Origin: Diphasiastrum complanatum
Lineage: Eukaryota > Streptophyta > Lycopodiopsida > Lycopodiales > Lycopodiaceae
Assembly (NCBI GenBank): GCA_029204225.1
Contig: CM055109.1
Location: 28,352,861 to 28,416,860, forward strand
Direction of reading: 5' to 3'
Length of the DNA stretch: 64,000 nt
The translations under genes and the position numbers were made by a program. A model generated the notes under the pieces. That model ran no database searches and was not told the DNA's origin. It saw nothing but the letters and a program-made list of their open reading frames with translations. Below are positions 12,322 to 23,500 of this stretch, piece by piece; the stretch's first letter is position 1, and every line of letters starts with the position of its first letter.

Positions 12322-14759
12322 ATGCCGGTCCTTGGTAGAGGCATTTGGTCAGAGGTAGAGTTGACAGAGGGGGATGTGGCTACGCACCAAGGATCTGGTG
12401 CCCACATATGGAGATGCCTGCATTGTGGCAGCATCTTTAATGGTTCTCTTACCAGGGTTAGGGCCCATTTGCTACGACTCACCAGGCCAAGTGGACGGGG
12501 GATGGGCATATCCATTTGCCCTCACATATCAGATGCAGAGGTGGAGAGATTGATGGACACATACGAGCGTGACAGTTCATCTCTTGAGACTTTGAGACCA
12601 TCTCACAGTGCTGTTCGTGGGTCAGTGGCAAGAGTAGGGACTAGAGCAGGTTCGGGACATGGTAGAGGTGCAGGGTCCAGAGCAGATGCAGAGGCAGGGC
12701 CTAGTCACATGGGGAGAGATGTTCCCAAAGCATCCAGCACACATGTAGAGGCAGGGCCTAGTCACATGGGGGGGGGGGATGTTCGTAGAGCATCCAGCAC
12801 ACATGCACCCTCTTGTCCAGTTGTTCCTTCAGCCGCAGGTCCATCTCGTCCAGCATTATCATCAGCTGCTGACGCACCATTTATAGGGTCAAATCATGCC
12901 ACAGGGGGGCGCATCGATGCAGTAGGCGATGCTCCACAGTCAGACACACCTTCAGCACGCCCATCTACTGTTTTTGGTGGGCGTTCTAGACCAGCAGAGT
13001 CCTCTGTGCAGCAGAAAGTGGTTAGGGCTAGGCAGCAGACCTTGGACCGAGGTGCGTGGCAGAGACATCATCATGCCCTGTGTACCCGATGGATTGGCCA
13101 GCTGTTCTATGAGTGTGACATTCCTTTTGTTGTTGCAGACACTTGGATCTTTAGATATACTTGCCTTCAGATAGCATCAACTAGGCCTTCGAGGAGAGAG
13201 GCATTATGCACGACCATGCTATGACAGGAGGAGGAGACCATCCCCCGGGAGTTGAGCTCCATCCACACAGCGTGGCAGATGTAAGAATTTTTTGCTACTC
13301 TTTACCACTTCATTTGTTTCAATCTAGAAATTACCACAATGTTTGCAAGTGCACATGTCTAAGAAATGTAGTATTTTTGCAGCTATGGATGTTCGATATT
13401 GAGCGATGGATGGACTGACACTCGTCGGCGATCTGTCATCAATATTCTAGTGTCTTGCCCATTTGGCACAGTCTTCCTACGAGGCGTGGATGCTACTCGA
13501 GCTGGTGGAGCCATCACGACTGAGTTCATGTATGAGCGGGTCCTGACACATGTTCTATTTCCTTTGCCAATAGGCACGACTCTAGGGGACATAGAGCAAG
13601 ACATGGTCAAGTTCAGGCGGGGCCTGTATCCTTTTGATCGAGAGCAGTGTAAGCTCAGAGATGACCAGTTGGCGCATGTCACACGGTGAAGCTTTCATGG
13701 CCACAGTACGCCTGACCTTCAGCGACTGGCAGAGAGGGTCCTTGCACAGGACTGTTCGGCTTCCGCGTGTGAGCGGAACTGGGGTGTATGGGCCAGCCAT
13801 CACACGAAGAAGAGAAATAGACTCTCCATTGAGTAGGCAGTGCAGGCGGTTGGTGTTTGTGAACACCAACGGATGCATGTTGAGACGCACACGCATGCAG
13901 GGTGACCGCTTGATCGAGGTGAGTTAGTGACTTTATTAGTATTGCTTGATGTACTTGCGATTCAAATGAACTTATTTGACAAATGCATAAGTTTGCTAAC
14001 CATGCCCGTTTGTTTTTGTAGGTGAACCCTGACTCCTGCAAGGTACATACGACAGCTGCTGATCCTCGGGTGCCACCTACGGAGGAGGAGGTCGAGGATG
14101 ATATCTATCAAGAGCTACATAGGCAGACAGATGCAGAGGCACGGTCTACACGATGCCACAGGAGAGCAGCTCGACGTCAGGAGATGGAAGAGGATGGAGA
14201 TGATGAGATTTTTGGGCATGGAGAGGGATTTGGGCATGGGTACGAGGAGGAGGAGTGGATGGATGAGGGTGATACAGAGGCAGAGGATGAGGGTGAGCAT
14301 GAGGGGGGGGGAAGACATGCAGCACTTATTCGTAGACCCCGATGTCGAGACACAGGAGGAGCCAACCGTTCTTGCACCTAAACGTAGAGGGCGACCTAGA
14401 CGTTCCAGAGGGGGGGGGGTGGTCTGGGGGCCTTGTTTGTAGAGAGGATTGGAGTTTGACATGCAGTTGAGGGCCATGTCAACTTTGAGTTTATAGGGCC
14501 TTCACAGAGTACGAGATCACAGTTGAGAGGGCGACCTGGAGGGAGTAGCAGAGGAGCTGCAGTTGGAGCCAGCCAGGAGGGGGCAGGAGGGAGAGAGAGA
14601 GGGAGAGGGAGAGGTAGGGGACAGGGAATAGGAAGAGGCGGACGCGGAGGCAGAGGCTCTCCACGACACATGATACCCTCAACGTCATCTACAGATTCCT
14701 TGTTTGGCAGTTCCACGGACACTGATGACTTAGACTTTGAGTTAGAGGACAATTGTTAG
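12322..14759 (+). pseudogene. hAT transposase (BED - DUF659 - dimerisation), catalytic core deleted
   Basis: From ATG 12322 the frame opens with a BED zinc finger (IWRCLHCGSIFNGSLTRVRA, then HLL...C). A Ser/Pro/Gly-rich linker follows with a 57-bp tandem duplication (EAGPSHMG...ASSTH twice, 12691-12804). Then comes the DUF659 start (QLFYECDIPFVVADTW). A frameshift near 13240 precedes an intron (13281-13382). DUF659 resumes with CSILSDGWTDTRRRSVINIL and CPFGTVFLRGVDATRAG. The RNase H-like catalytic region, about 400 residues in intact relatives, is missing. The C-terminal dimerisation domain follows near 13714 (CSASACERNWGVWASHHTKK, then RNRLSIE) with frameshifts on each side and a TAG at 13834. 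An intron (13919-14021) and acidic plus RG-rich tails complete the locus. It cannot encode an active transposase. Confidence 0.85.
12691..12804 (+). repeat. 57-bp tandem duplication within transposase linker
   Basis: gaggcagggcctagtcacat occurs at 12691 and 12748, each followed by a related segment ending catccagcacacatg. The second copy has an expanded G run (about 10 G) near 12769-12778. Confidence 0.9.
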
Positions 14760-14923
14760 TTGTTAGTGTTATGAGACATTATTTATCGGACGTCACTCTA
14801 TTTTTTTTTTGGCCTTGAGCTTGACATTATATATTTTCACGTTTTTACATTGTGTCCTATTGGTTAGTGTTTCGATATGATTTTTGTTCAGCATGGTCTA
14901 TTTTATTTTTTCCAGCATGGTCT

Positions 14924-15091
<168 letters not shown>

Positions 15092-15282
15092 CAATATGCT
15101 TTCAATGCTTTGCTTTGCACATGATTTCATTTCACACAATACTGGATATAATAGTGAAAAATAAGTTAACAGACGACACTAAAATTGATGGCAAACTTGA
15201 TAAATGAATCACCCTTGAAAAAACCTTCCATTTGATACCCATATTGGTATTAAAAATGTTTCAAAAACAAAAAAAAAAGGTT

Positions 15283-15352
15283 CCGGAAAACCCTAATGGG
15301 AATTTCTGGAACGCATTCCGGATCGCATTCCGGATCGTGGCCTGCAACCTTG
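15283..15352 (-). repeat. Right TIR of hAT element
   Basis: Reverse-complement counterpart of 11553-11623. The outer end reads CAAGGTTGCAGGCC on the minus strand and the inner end TTTTCCGG. It includes a short tandem duplication (cgcattccggat). Confidence 0.75.
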
Positions 15353-15360
15353 AAAGTAAC
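15353..15360 (+). repeat. Right 8-bp TSD of hAT element
   Basis: aaagtaac, identical to the left copy. The shared extra ct beyond it is treated as coincidence or as part of the TIR. Confidence 0.85.
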
Positions 15361-15436
15361 CTATTTCTTCTATCCTTTGTATTCGACTTGGTGAACCCAT
15401 ATAAACTTCAAAGTTTAATTTCCTTTGATTTGCAAA

Positions 15437-15766
15437 ATGAAGTCTAATCCTAATTATGACCATGAATATGATGGTGAATCAGAATATGAGGATCAATCCA
15501 ACTGTGACTATGATCTATATCATGAGCGCAGTGATGGTGAATCCAATCAATGCAGACAACATGTGTCATATGGAGACTGTATGGAACAACATGAAAATCA
15601 TTCTGATAATTATAATGATCAGCAAGTTTACGAGTCAATTCTACATGACCTAAGTGGTGGTGTTTATAGTAGTGATAGTGATGATAAGTTAGATTGGCAT
15701 CAATCGAAACATCATTACGATCCACAAAGCAAATACCCTTTGCAATTCATGAATTTTGTTCTGTAA
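15437..15766 (+). CDS. Hypothetical 109-aa acidic, Asp/His/Tyr/Ser-rich protein
   Basis: Open frame from ATG 15437 to TAA, starting 76 bp beyond the hAT TSD. The product is very rich in Asp, Glu, Ser, Asn, His and Tyr (for example YDGESEYEDQSNCDYD) with no recognisable domain, signal peptide or membrane segment. The composition could arise from biased non-coding DNA, and the opposite strand is also open. It may be a gene into whose upstream region the hAT element inserted, a gag-like remnant, or chance. No family is assigned. Confidence 0.22.
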   Translation: MKSNPNYDHEYDGESEYEDQSNCDYDLYHERSDGESNQCRQHVSYGDCMEQHENHSDNYNDQQVYESILHDLSGGVYSSDSDDKLDWHQSKHHYDPQSKYPLQFMNFVL

Positions 15767-17121
15767 CAAGAGAAATTATCACCTTCTATCTAGATGTGTT
15801 GATCTGTATAACAATATTAATAATTCTCTTGGTGACCAGTGTAATAGTCACTATGTAATTCTTACAATCAATTTTGTTAGCTGATTTTATATCATAAAAA
15901 TCGTTGTATTGTAATAGTTTTAAATTTTTTGTGGTAAAAATCGGCCTAAGAATGTTGAATATTGTAAAATATATTAAATGATTTGTGAATGCAAAATCTT
16001 TATTTGATTATTATTGTTGGTGATGTAGGCATGTCATGCATGTTGAGAGCCTAGGGATGCATGCAAGAAAAAGAGATGGACATGTATCTTTTGCTATTTA
16101 TGACTTGCAGATGAAGTTGCATCTAAAGTGTGAGCATACATGCAAGAAAAAAAGAGGAATACGAATTTTTTACTATTTACGACTTGCATTTACAGGTGCA
16201 TCTAAAGGATCGAGTTCTTACAATAAAGTCCTTAGCAATGCAACAAACCTTTTTGTTCATACATACTCTTATACCTTAAGACATTGACTTTAATGGTGAC
16301 TTTTGCATAAACTCTATCTACCAACTTGAACACACTACTCATTGCCTTATTGAAGGCAATGTCAAAACCAACAAAGAAAGACCTGAAAAATTCATGAATT
16401 ATCAAAAAAGAAAGCTAAGAAAATCTCTTTAATAATAGCTATTTCAATTTAAGAATCCACTTGTCAATTAATAAATCACTTAAAATGTCCAAAACAATTA
16501 TCTTTCTAATCGTAGCAGGTCAATTTTGCACATGAGATCACTAAGGCCTCCTTGCAAAGTGGGGCCAAAATCAAACAAAGGCTTGAATGCAAATCGACCA
16601 TTAACGTAATGAAATGGCCAAGCCCCAAACCCATTCCATAATACACAACTCCATGCAAGGAGTTGGCTTAGTTGGTTAGCTCAGCATTCAGAGTTTCTCT
16701 GTTTCTCTGATCCCAAAACCGAGACGAATTCAACGGGTTGGCTCAGTTGGTTAGCTTGGCATCCAAGTTTCTTTGGTCCCAGATTCCGGCCCCCCTCAGA
16801 AACCAAGATGCATGATACATAGCTCCATGTGATGATGTCGTAACTTAAAGCCATGATATTGCCCCGTGCGGCTCGAGGTTAGGACCCAGGCTAAACCAAA
16901 ATCAAATCTACATTTGTCCATCCCTCTAGGGCAAAAACCCTATGCCAATTTTTCTAATAAAGCATTTTCAAGTTTCCAAAGATTTGCTTATGGGATAAAC
17001 GTGTCTTTTGCTGGGCTACAGCAAAAGGGGAAGGAGAACAAAAGAAAGGGGAGCAAATCCGCAGGAGATAGAATGGATCGGGAAGGGAAGATGCATCATT
17101 CTGATCTATGTAAATAGATGA
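15767..17121. other. Gap with small tandem repeats
   Basis: No gene recognised apart from the SINE-like units listed separately. A two-copy tandem duplication of about 84 bp lies at 16060-16212, with tgcaagaaaaa, ctatttacgacttgca and gcatctaaag in both halves. The stretch 16980-17120 is purine-rich and could be the 5' end of the PPR transcript. Confidence 0.45.
16661..16800 (+). repeat. Tandem pair of tRNA-derived, SINE-like units
   Basis: Two units start with agttggcttagttggttagc (16661) and ggttggctcagttggttagc (16736). Each contains a box-A-like sequence (ggctcagttggttagc) as in tRNA D-arms. Each ends with a pyrimidine-rich segment and ggtccc/gatccc-type sequence where a weak box B would be. 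A third related 3' segment occurs on the minus strand near 49700-49750. No tRNA cloverleaf can be folded, so these are not tRNA genes. Confidence 0.5.
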
Positions 17122-17370
17122 GATCATGAGAGAGGATGGCTTTTGCAAGTAAATGATAGGCACAGTTTGAGATATAGTGAAGAGGAAGAGGCTCCATGTG
17201 GAATTACCTTTGCTGTTACAGAAACAGGCACAATTGATGATGGCACATTTTGCAGCAGCAGCCAGGATGATGATGCGGCAGCGGCTTTTAACTCTGATCA
17301 GAAGAGCATCTGGTTCTCAAGGAAACCAGACCAGAGGGCATGGAATTTGGTGTACCGGCAGAAAAGAAGG
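17122..17370 (+). other. Candidate leader exon upstream of the PPR gene
   Basis: An open, acidic-looking frame (APCGITFAVTETGTIDDGTF) without an ATG ends at a plausible donor (cagaaaagaag|gtaac) near 17370. A matching acceptor (gtgcag) is at 18036. Joining them puts this frame out of phase with the downstream ATG. If it is an exon of the PPR gene it is most likely untranslated. It may equally be chance. Confidence 0.25.
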
Positions 17371-17406
17371 TAACATTTGATGTAGGGTTCAGGGTTTTAG
17401 ATTAGG

Positions 17407-17960
17407 GTTTTTGTGCTATTTGGCATGTCTGTATCTAGGCATTGTCAAAGAGCTTGTCTGATCTGATGGGCTCTCTGTAAAACATGTCAAACGGAAGGCA
17501 TGTACATGCAATATGCATTCTGAACGAGCTAATTTCACATTATTAGTTCTCTCTAAACTGAGGCACGTATATGTAACATGTAGTGCAGATTCTTTTATGC
17601 CATACGTTGAAAATTTTGTGCATTTACATGTGTCAATTGTGAGATCAGAATTTTGGATTGAATTTGAACAGGCAGATTCAAATCAGATAGATTAAGTGTT
17701 TTTTGCTATTTTGTATGTTTCTATATATTCATTCTCAAAGAGCTTCTTTGATAGAATGGGCTCTCTCTAGAACATACTCAACAGAAAGCATGTACCTAAA
17801 TGTGTGAGGCAGATTCTTTTTATGTTACATTTTCAAGATTTCGTACATTTACAATGTGTTAATTTTGTACGTAATGTTTCAGTGAATCTCAATATTTTCT
17901 GAGGAACGAATTGCAGTTTGAACCAATTCAAATTGGGTTGGACTGTTTGTGCCCAGGACT
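17407..17960 (+). repeat. Diverged ~290-bp tandem duplication in presumed PPR intron
   Basis: Unit 1 (17407-17696) and unit 2 (17697-17960) share, in order, tgctatttt, caaagagctt, atgggctctct, gaacat/aaacat, aagcatgtac, gcagattctttt and acatttac. Identity is patchy. Both lie between the candidate leader exon and the PPR coding exons. Confidence 0.65.
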
Positions 17961-18044
17961 ATTTTGTATATCTAGTCTTAATTGCCGAAGAATCTACGTG
18001 TTAGACTTTGCCTCAATTCGGAAATTATTGGTGCAGGTCAAGCA

Positions 18045-18138
18045 ATGGCTGATCAGGCTGGTCATCAGGGAGAGTTGAATAGACTGTCCAAGGAGGTTAG
18101 GGTATTTGAAGGGCTTCGTACAACAGTCAGAAAAAATA
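18045..18138 (+). CDS. Candidate first coding exon of the PPR gene
   Basis: Acceptor gtgcag ends at 18036. ATG 18045 opens 31 codons (MADQAGHQGELNRLSKEVRV then FEGLRTTVRKN), and a donor (ata|gtgagt) follows at 18138/18139. Splicing to the AG at 18378-18379 adds a Ser codon and 20 further codons (QAVAPAFLCSSNYEVGDLNI) in frame with the Met at 18442, giving a 753-residue protein. Phase agreement is the main support. The acceptor lacks a good pyrimidine tract and the N-terminus is not an obvious transit peptide, so this model is inferred. Confidence 0.35.
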
Positions 18139-18441
18139 GTGAGTGATCTGTTGCTTTGGACAACAATGTAAAACTTTGTTGGGTCTAAAGATTTCGATTT
18201 TTCACATAAACAGTTCATTATCATGCTTCAGAAAATGCTTTTTTTACTTAATACAGTTCAATCGTGATTCTATTGTTAAACTTTTCCTGAATTAGGGAAC
18301 TTGCGTGCCTGCCGAGAATACAATTCAACATTTGAGCTTATGTTCTCAAGCTAACTTTGTCGTTATGGTGGTTGTGAAGGTCAAGCTGTAGCTCCTGCAT
18401 TTCTTTGTTCATCGAACTATGAAGTTGGAGACCTGAATATA

Positions 18442-20547
18442 ATGTGCAAAGAAGGAAGGCTAGATGTAGCGCTTGATGCTGCGAAGCATTTGTTGAAGCA
18501 CGGGATTCCTTTGTCAAGAAACAATGCTTACCATCTTTTACTTAATTGCAACAAACAGGATGATTTGGCTGCAGGGAGACAGGTGTATTCCCTTATGTGC
18601 AGCAGTGGACTGGACTCTGTTGGTGCTTTGGGGGACCACCTTATACGCCTGTTTGCCTGCCATGGCAATCTCACTGAAGCAAACCAGGTGTTTCAGAGGA
18701 TCAAGAACCCGAGTGTCTATACATGGAGGGCAATAATCACTGCATACGTCAAGCTGGGGCACGGTGATAGAGCACTTGATACTTATCACAAAATGCAAGC
18801 ATCAAGAGTGAAATGCAACAACTATGTCTATGTTGCTGCCATAAATGCATGTGCTTGTGCGGGTGACCTTGCTCAGGGAAAAACCATTCATTCAGAAATT
18901 ATAAAAAATGGATTCAAGTCGGATGTCTTCATTGGGAATGCCTTGATTGCCATGTATGCCAAATGTGACAGCCTTGATGAAGCATGCAAAGTGTTTGAGG
19001 AATTGACCAATAGGGATGTGGTTTCCTGGGGATCAATGATTTCAGGCTATTCCGGGCAGGGTAAGGGCCATGAAGCTCTAGAAATTTTTGAGAAAATGCT
19101 GCAAGAAGGATTAAAGCCCAATCGAAGCATATTCTTAAGCACTTTGGAAGCTTGTAGCAGAATAGCGGCCTTGGAGCAAGGCAGGAGGATCCACACCATG
19201 ATCCAAGGAAGTGGACTGGAATCAGATACTGTGGTTGAAAGTGCCCTTGTAGACATGTATGCAAAATGTGGGAGCTTAGATGAGGCTCGCAAAGTTTTTG
19301 ACCTGTTGTCAAGTCGAGATGTTGTCTCATGGAGTGCGTTGATAGCAGGATACGCCCAGCATGGACATGGCCAAGAAGCACTCAGATTATACAAGGAAAT
19401 GCAACAAGAAGGCATACTGCCCGACGACATCACTTTTGCTAGCATTCTGAAGGCATGTGGTACCATGGCAGCCATTGGTCAGGGCAGGAAGATCCATGAT
19501 CAAATACTTAAATGTGGACTTGGATCAGATTTGCTCGTTGGAAATGCTCTTATTGACATGTACTCCCGATGTGGAAGCCTACGCGAGGCACGAACGGTGT
19601 TTGATGAGCTGCCAAATCGAGATGCAATATCTTGGGGTACCTTGATTGGTGGATATGCTCGACTTGGTGAGTGCAAGCTGGTTCGTCAATGCTTGGATGA
19701 CATGCAGCTCCAAGGCTTGAAGCCGGATAAAGTCATATTCATAAGCGTCCTCGCTGCATGCAGTCATAAGGGATTAGTCGTCAAAGGTGCTCAATACTTC
19801 AAGTCAATGGTAAATGAATTTGGAATTGCACCAAGTATTGAGCATTATAATTGTATGATAGACCTTCTAGGTCGTGCAGGGCACTTAAGTGAGGCTGAAG
19901 AACTTATTCAGTCCATGCCAATGCCTCCTGATATTTTGGGGTGGCGGTCTTTGCTTACGGCATGTAAAACATATGGTGATGTTGAACGAGGACGACGCTG
20001 CTTTGATAACATGGTGCAAATGGATTCCAAAAATGCCTCTGGTTACGTGCTTATGTCAAATTTATATGCTGATGCACACATGTGGGAGGAAGCTCAGAAA
20101 ATAGAGCAGACTAGGAGATTCGTTGGAGCTTGGAAGAAACCCGCAAGGGCTTGGATCGAGGTCAACGACAAGGTACATAGCTTTATTGTCGGAGACAAAA
20201 GCCACCCAGAAAGTGATTCTATATATTCTAAGCTTAAAAGTTTAAGTCTGAGAATGAAGGATGAAGGGTATGTGCCAAATGTAGACTTAGTTTTGAAACC
20301 CATGTCAAATGAGGATAAGGAAGATGCCTTGTGTGGACACGTTGAAAAATTGGCAATTGCTTATGGACTTGTAAGCACACCTTCGGGCACCACTCTCCGA
20401 GCGGCTAAAAGTTTAAGAGTCTGTAAGGACTGTCATAATGCTACCAAAATCATCTCAAAGCTTGAGAAAAGGGAAATTATAATAAGGGATACATACCGCC
20501 TTCATGTTTTCAGGGATGGTGAATGTTCTTGTGGAGATTACCATTGA
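18442..20547 (+). CDS. DYW-class PPR protein (PLS-E-E+-DYW), 701 aa
   Basis: Predicted organelle RNA-editing factor: PLS-class PPR proteins bind a specific RNA site and the DYW domain acts as a cytidine deaminase. From Met 18442, tandem P, L and S repeats fill residues ~25-495 with typical phrases (GNALIAMYAKCDSLDEA, RDVVSWGSMISGYSG, ESALVDMYAKCGSLDEA, RDVVSWSALIAGYAQHG). The E motif spans ~497-560 and E+ ~560-620. The DYW domain spans ~612-701 with HVE (633-635, containing the proposed catalytic Glu), CKDCH (661-665), His688 and CSC (695-697) as Zn ligands. Odd points: the PG box reads KKPARAWIEV, and the last triplet is DYH rather than DYW. The exon has no interruption. An upstream frame continues 20 codons before Met 18442 without another ATG, so the true start may lie in a 5' exon. 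No telling targeting signal is visible in the listed ORF. Confidence 0.93.
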   Translation: MCKEGRLDVALDAAKHLLKHGIPLSRNNAYHLLLNCNKQDDLAAGRQVYSLMCSSGLDSVGALGDHLIRLFACHGNLTEANQVFQRIKNPSVYTWRAIITAYVKLGHGDRALDTYHKMQASRVKCNNYVYVAAINACACAGDLAQGKTIHSEIIKNGFKSDVFIGNALIAMYAKCDSLDEACKVFEELTNRDVVSWGSMISGYSGQGKGHEALEIFEKMLQEGLKPNRSIFLSTLEACSRIAALEQGRRIHTMIQGSGLESDTVVESALVDMYAKCGSLDEARKVFDLLSSRDVVSWSALIAGYAQHGHGQEALRLYKEMQQEGILPDDITFASILKACGTMAAIGQGRKIHDQILKCGLGSDLLVGNALIDMYSRCGSLREARTVFDELPNRDAISWGTLIGGYARLGECKLVRQCLDDMQLQGLKPDKVIFISVLAACSHKGLVVKGAQYFKSMVNEFGIAPSIEHYNCMIDLLGRAGHLSEAEELIQSMPMPPDILGWRSLLTACKTYGDVERGRRCFDNMVQMDSKNASGYVLMSNLYADAHMWEEAQKIEQTRRFVGAWKKPARAWIEVNDKVHSFIVGDKSHPESDSIYSKLKSLSLRMKDEGYVPNVDLVLKPMSNEDKEDALCGHVEKLAIAYGLVSTPSGTTLRAAKSLRVCKDCHNATKIISKLEKREIIIRDTYRLHVFRDGECSCGDYH

Positions 20548-23500
20548 AATTTAAAGGTGGGTGGTGCAGTGATCACTGAAGCACCATCGGGCACAGGGGT
20601 GACCGTCGTTGGAGCTACAGTATTTTTGGTAAGTCAATACTAAGAGAATCGGTCAAGGCCTGATCACCTTGAGACTGGGTGACCAGATACTGGAACATCA
20701 GTTAGTTGTCTTCAATATCTGTTTGCGGTGGTAAAGATCTCCATTTTATACAGTGGCTTGTTTGGATTGAGCAATTTGAGGAAACAGGCTCCTAGCAATC
20801 AGTTTCAAAGGTGTGTGTCCGTTGATGGTGCTTCTGGGGCAGATAAATGTTGTGATAGCTTTCTAGATTGCATCTGCCCCTCAGATTGCGGATAGTGTTA
20901 TTCTTTGTGCTTATGATACGAAAGTTGGCCATAGCATTGACAGCCTGGTTGAGGTATCATTAGGCACGATTTTGCATTGGGTATGTTGTAATAAAGAGTT
21001 CAGAATTGAAAGACAGTTGTATATTTGTTGGTCCTATAGGGGAGGATTTGATATGAAATATCTGCTCTTTATATAAGAGCGAATAGTATAGTTTAGCTAT
21101 GTGGCACAAAAGAGTCTGCTGCATATAGAACCTCCAATGCTCTGTGGTTGTTCATTCACAACTTCAAGATCAGAAAATCTCGACCATTTGTTGAGAATTG
21201 ACAGTTTCTATTTCAGCAAGTGGCTTATAATAATGTCTGCCATTTTTTTTAGGGGATCATTTTTAACTTTATGATAGTTATTCGTCTTGGATTTTGAATT
21301 AGGGGTAGGCAGATATATGTCTCAACAAGAATCAATTGTGAAAGGGCCAAATGAAATTCCATTTATACGACAGTTGTGTATTATCTTTCTCTGTTGGTAC
21401 AATTGAAAAGCTATCAACGATGCATTGCCAACTTTTGCTGGAATTTAGTCCTGTTTTGCAATCACTATAAGCTCATTGGCAGTTGAAATCAAAGAAGTTA
21501 TGCAAGCATTACATTCTCTGTAGAAGCATAAAAGGTGTCCCTGCTATTGATCTCTAGAATATTTAGTTCTGTCCGTGCTTTGTCCTACCGGCACTCCGCA
21601 TACGGCAGGTTACTTCCCTTAGTCTTCCACCGTCTTACCTTATACATTTTCCAGTCTTAAAACCCTAAATTTTGCTCACATGTGATGCTCATAATGAAAG
21701 CGGTTTTGCTGCTGTATATTTTAGATTTTCACTTCAAAAGTTGCAGAAATTTGTGGGAGAAAAAATTCAAGTTGATATGTATGCATTTGGCACCCTTCAT
21801 TTTATGGTTTTCCTGATTTTTGGTGCATACTAATGCTAGTTCTTCCTTGCAGCAGAGTCGTGCATTTTCAGCCAGCATGTCATGTCTATTAGTAAGCAGA
21901 TTACCATGTCCCTCATGGACAATTGTCCTTTTGAAAAAGAGGAGAGATGAGAGTATAGCTCAAATGTGGTGTTTAGATAAGACATTTGGACAAATGTTGG
22001 CATGTTCTAATGAGAGGTTTTCTCAGACTATCTCTAGGTTTGATCAGTCACGTGATCTTTTGGTGGTAGTTTACACCCCTATTCACCATTTTGTCCATGT
22101 CTACATATGCATGACTGTGTTAGCATTTCTTGTTGGTATGTCTGCCTTACCTGGTCATTCATTTTCTACTCCCATCTCAATTGGTGATGCAAAGGCTTTC
22201 GTATTGACAACTCTATTTGGAGCTATTGTATTATCCTTGACAATGATTCTGCATAATTCCTTTGTCAGTGCTGGTATGGCATTCTTGGTTTATTCAGTTG
22301 GCTTGGGGTCTATTTGTATGATCTGAGTCATTTACTATACTTCCTGGCATGCCTGGTCTATATGCTTGGGCTCTATCAATATGTTGTGAGTCATATACTG
22401 TTGCTACTCCATGGTATTCATGGTCTATATGGCTGACTTGGTATCCATACAGAGTTGTTGCGGCATTCCTGCCATATTGATGCCTTGATTTGATGTTCTC
22501 GGTCCCTTAGAAACCCGTTCCAACCCTTTTGGGCCAGAACGTACTGTACATTCCGTACAGTAATTCCGGAATGTACTGGTTCGAAATGCTTTTTTCTAAA
22601 ATAAGGTATTAAAGCACCTGCTGGCCGCAATCTTCCTTCTTTTGATAATACATTGAGGGACGATTTGAGATCAATATTACGAATGCATCCACAGCTTAGC
22701 ATCAATGAAGCTGGGAAGGAGCAAAAGTTGATGAATTTTTCATTCTCCAAAAGCGAAGGACAGAACAGCTAACATTACTGGACTTCTTCGCATCGCCCTC
22801 GTGCAAATGAACCATGCCACTGAAGCTCCCCACAAAGAACTCAAGACTCTAAACTCTAACTGACAGAGTTCCTCAACAGGGTATGGTAGACTGTTGACCT
22901 GTCTAGGGTTTGGACCTATTGACTAAATGGGAAATTTCAGCCCTTAATGTAAATGCATGTCTCAGGGAACCGAGAATAATTAATGAGGCCCCAATTGACA
23001 ATGTCCTTACATTGTCCTTCGTGAACCATCCACGTTACTGAAGACCATCCGCAATTGCAAGATACTTACTTGAAGATGAGCATTTGTACTTTACGGAAAC
23101 TCGACCAGGTATGCTGCGGGTTACTTTATGAAAGTCCTGGAGCCTGAATTTGAAGGCTTTCTTTGAAAGCTCACCATGAAATTGTGATCTGGAAAATAAT
23201 TAAGTCACTGACATCTGAATACTTACCAGCTGAAGATGCTCCACCATAATAATCTGCTGAACCTGTAATGAAGATACTATCATTTTTAAGGATTCAGAAA
23301 GTTACTGTCATATTATGATGGATGTTCCTTGGAAGAATTTTGATCCTTGGATACACATTTTAATATTTCTAATTTGAACTGTATAGTACTAAATTTAGCA
23401 TTTGGACACATCATTTGTTATTCACAGGTCTTAAACCACATCTATTGACTGTTTGAGCTATTATTTGGCCCCACAAATCAGGTGTAGACTTCAGCTTTAA

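Noticed and set aside
16661-16800. Possible tRNA genes
   Set aside because: Only the box-A-like part fits; no acceptor stem, anticodon arm or T-arm can be paired.
17383-17412. Interstitial telomere sequence
   Set aside because: Only one or two telo-box-like agggttt motifs occur; too few for a telomeric array.
21820-22326. 168-codon plus-strand frame with hydrophobic C-terminal half
   Set aside because: No ATG start, no recognised family, and the hydrophobic part lies in T-rich DNA; not enough to call a gene.
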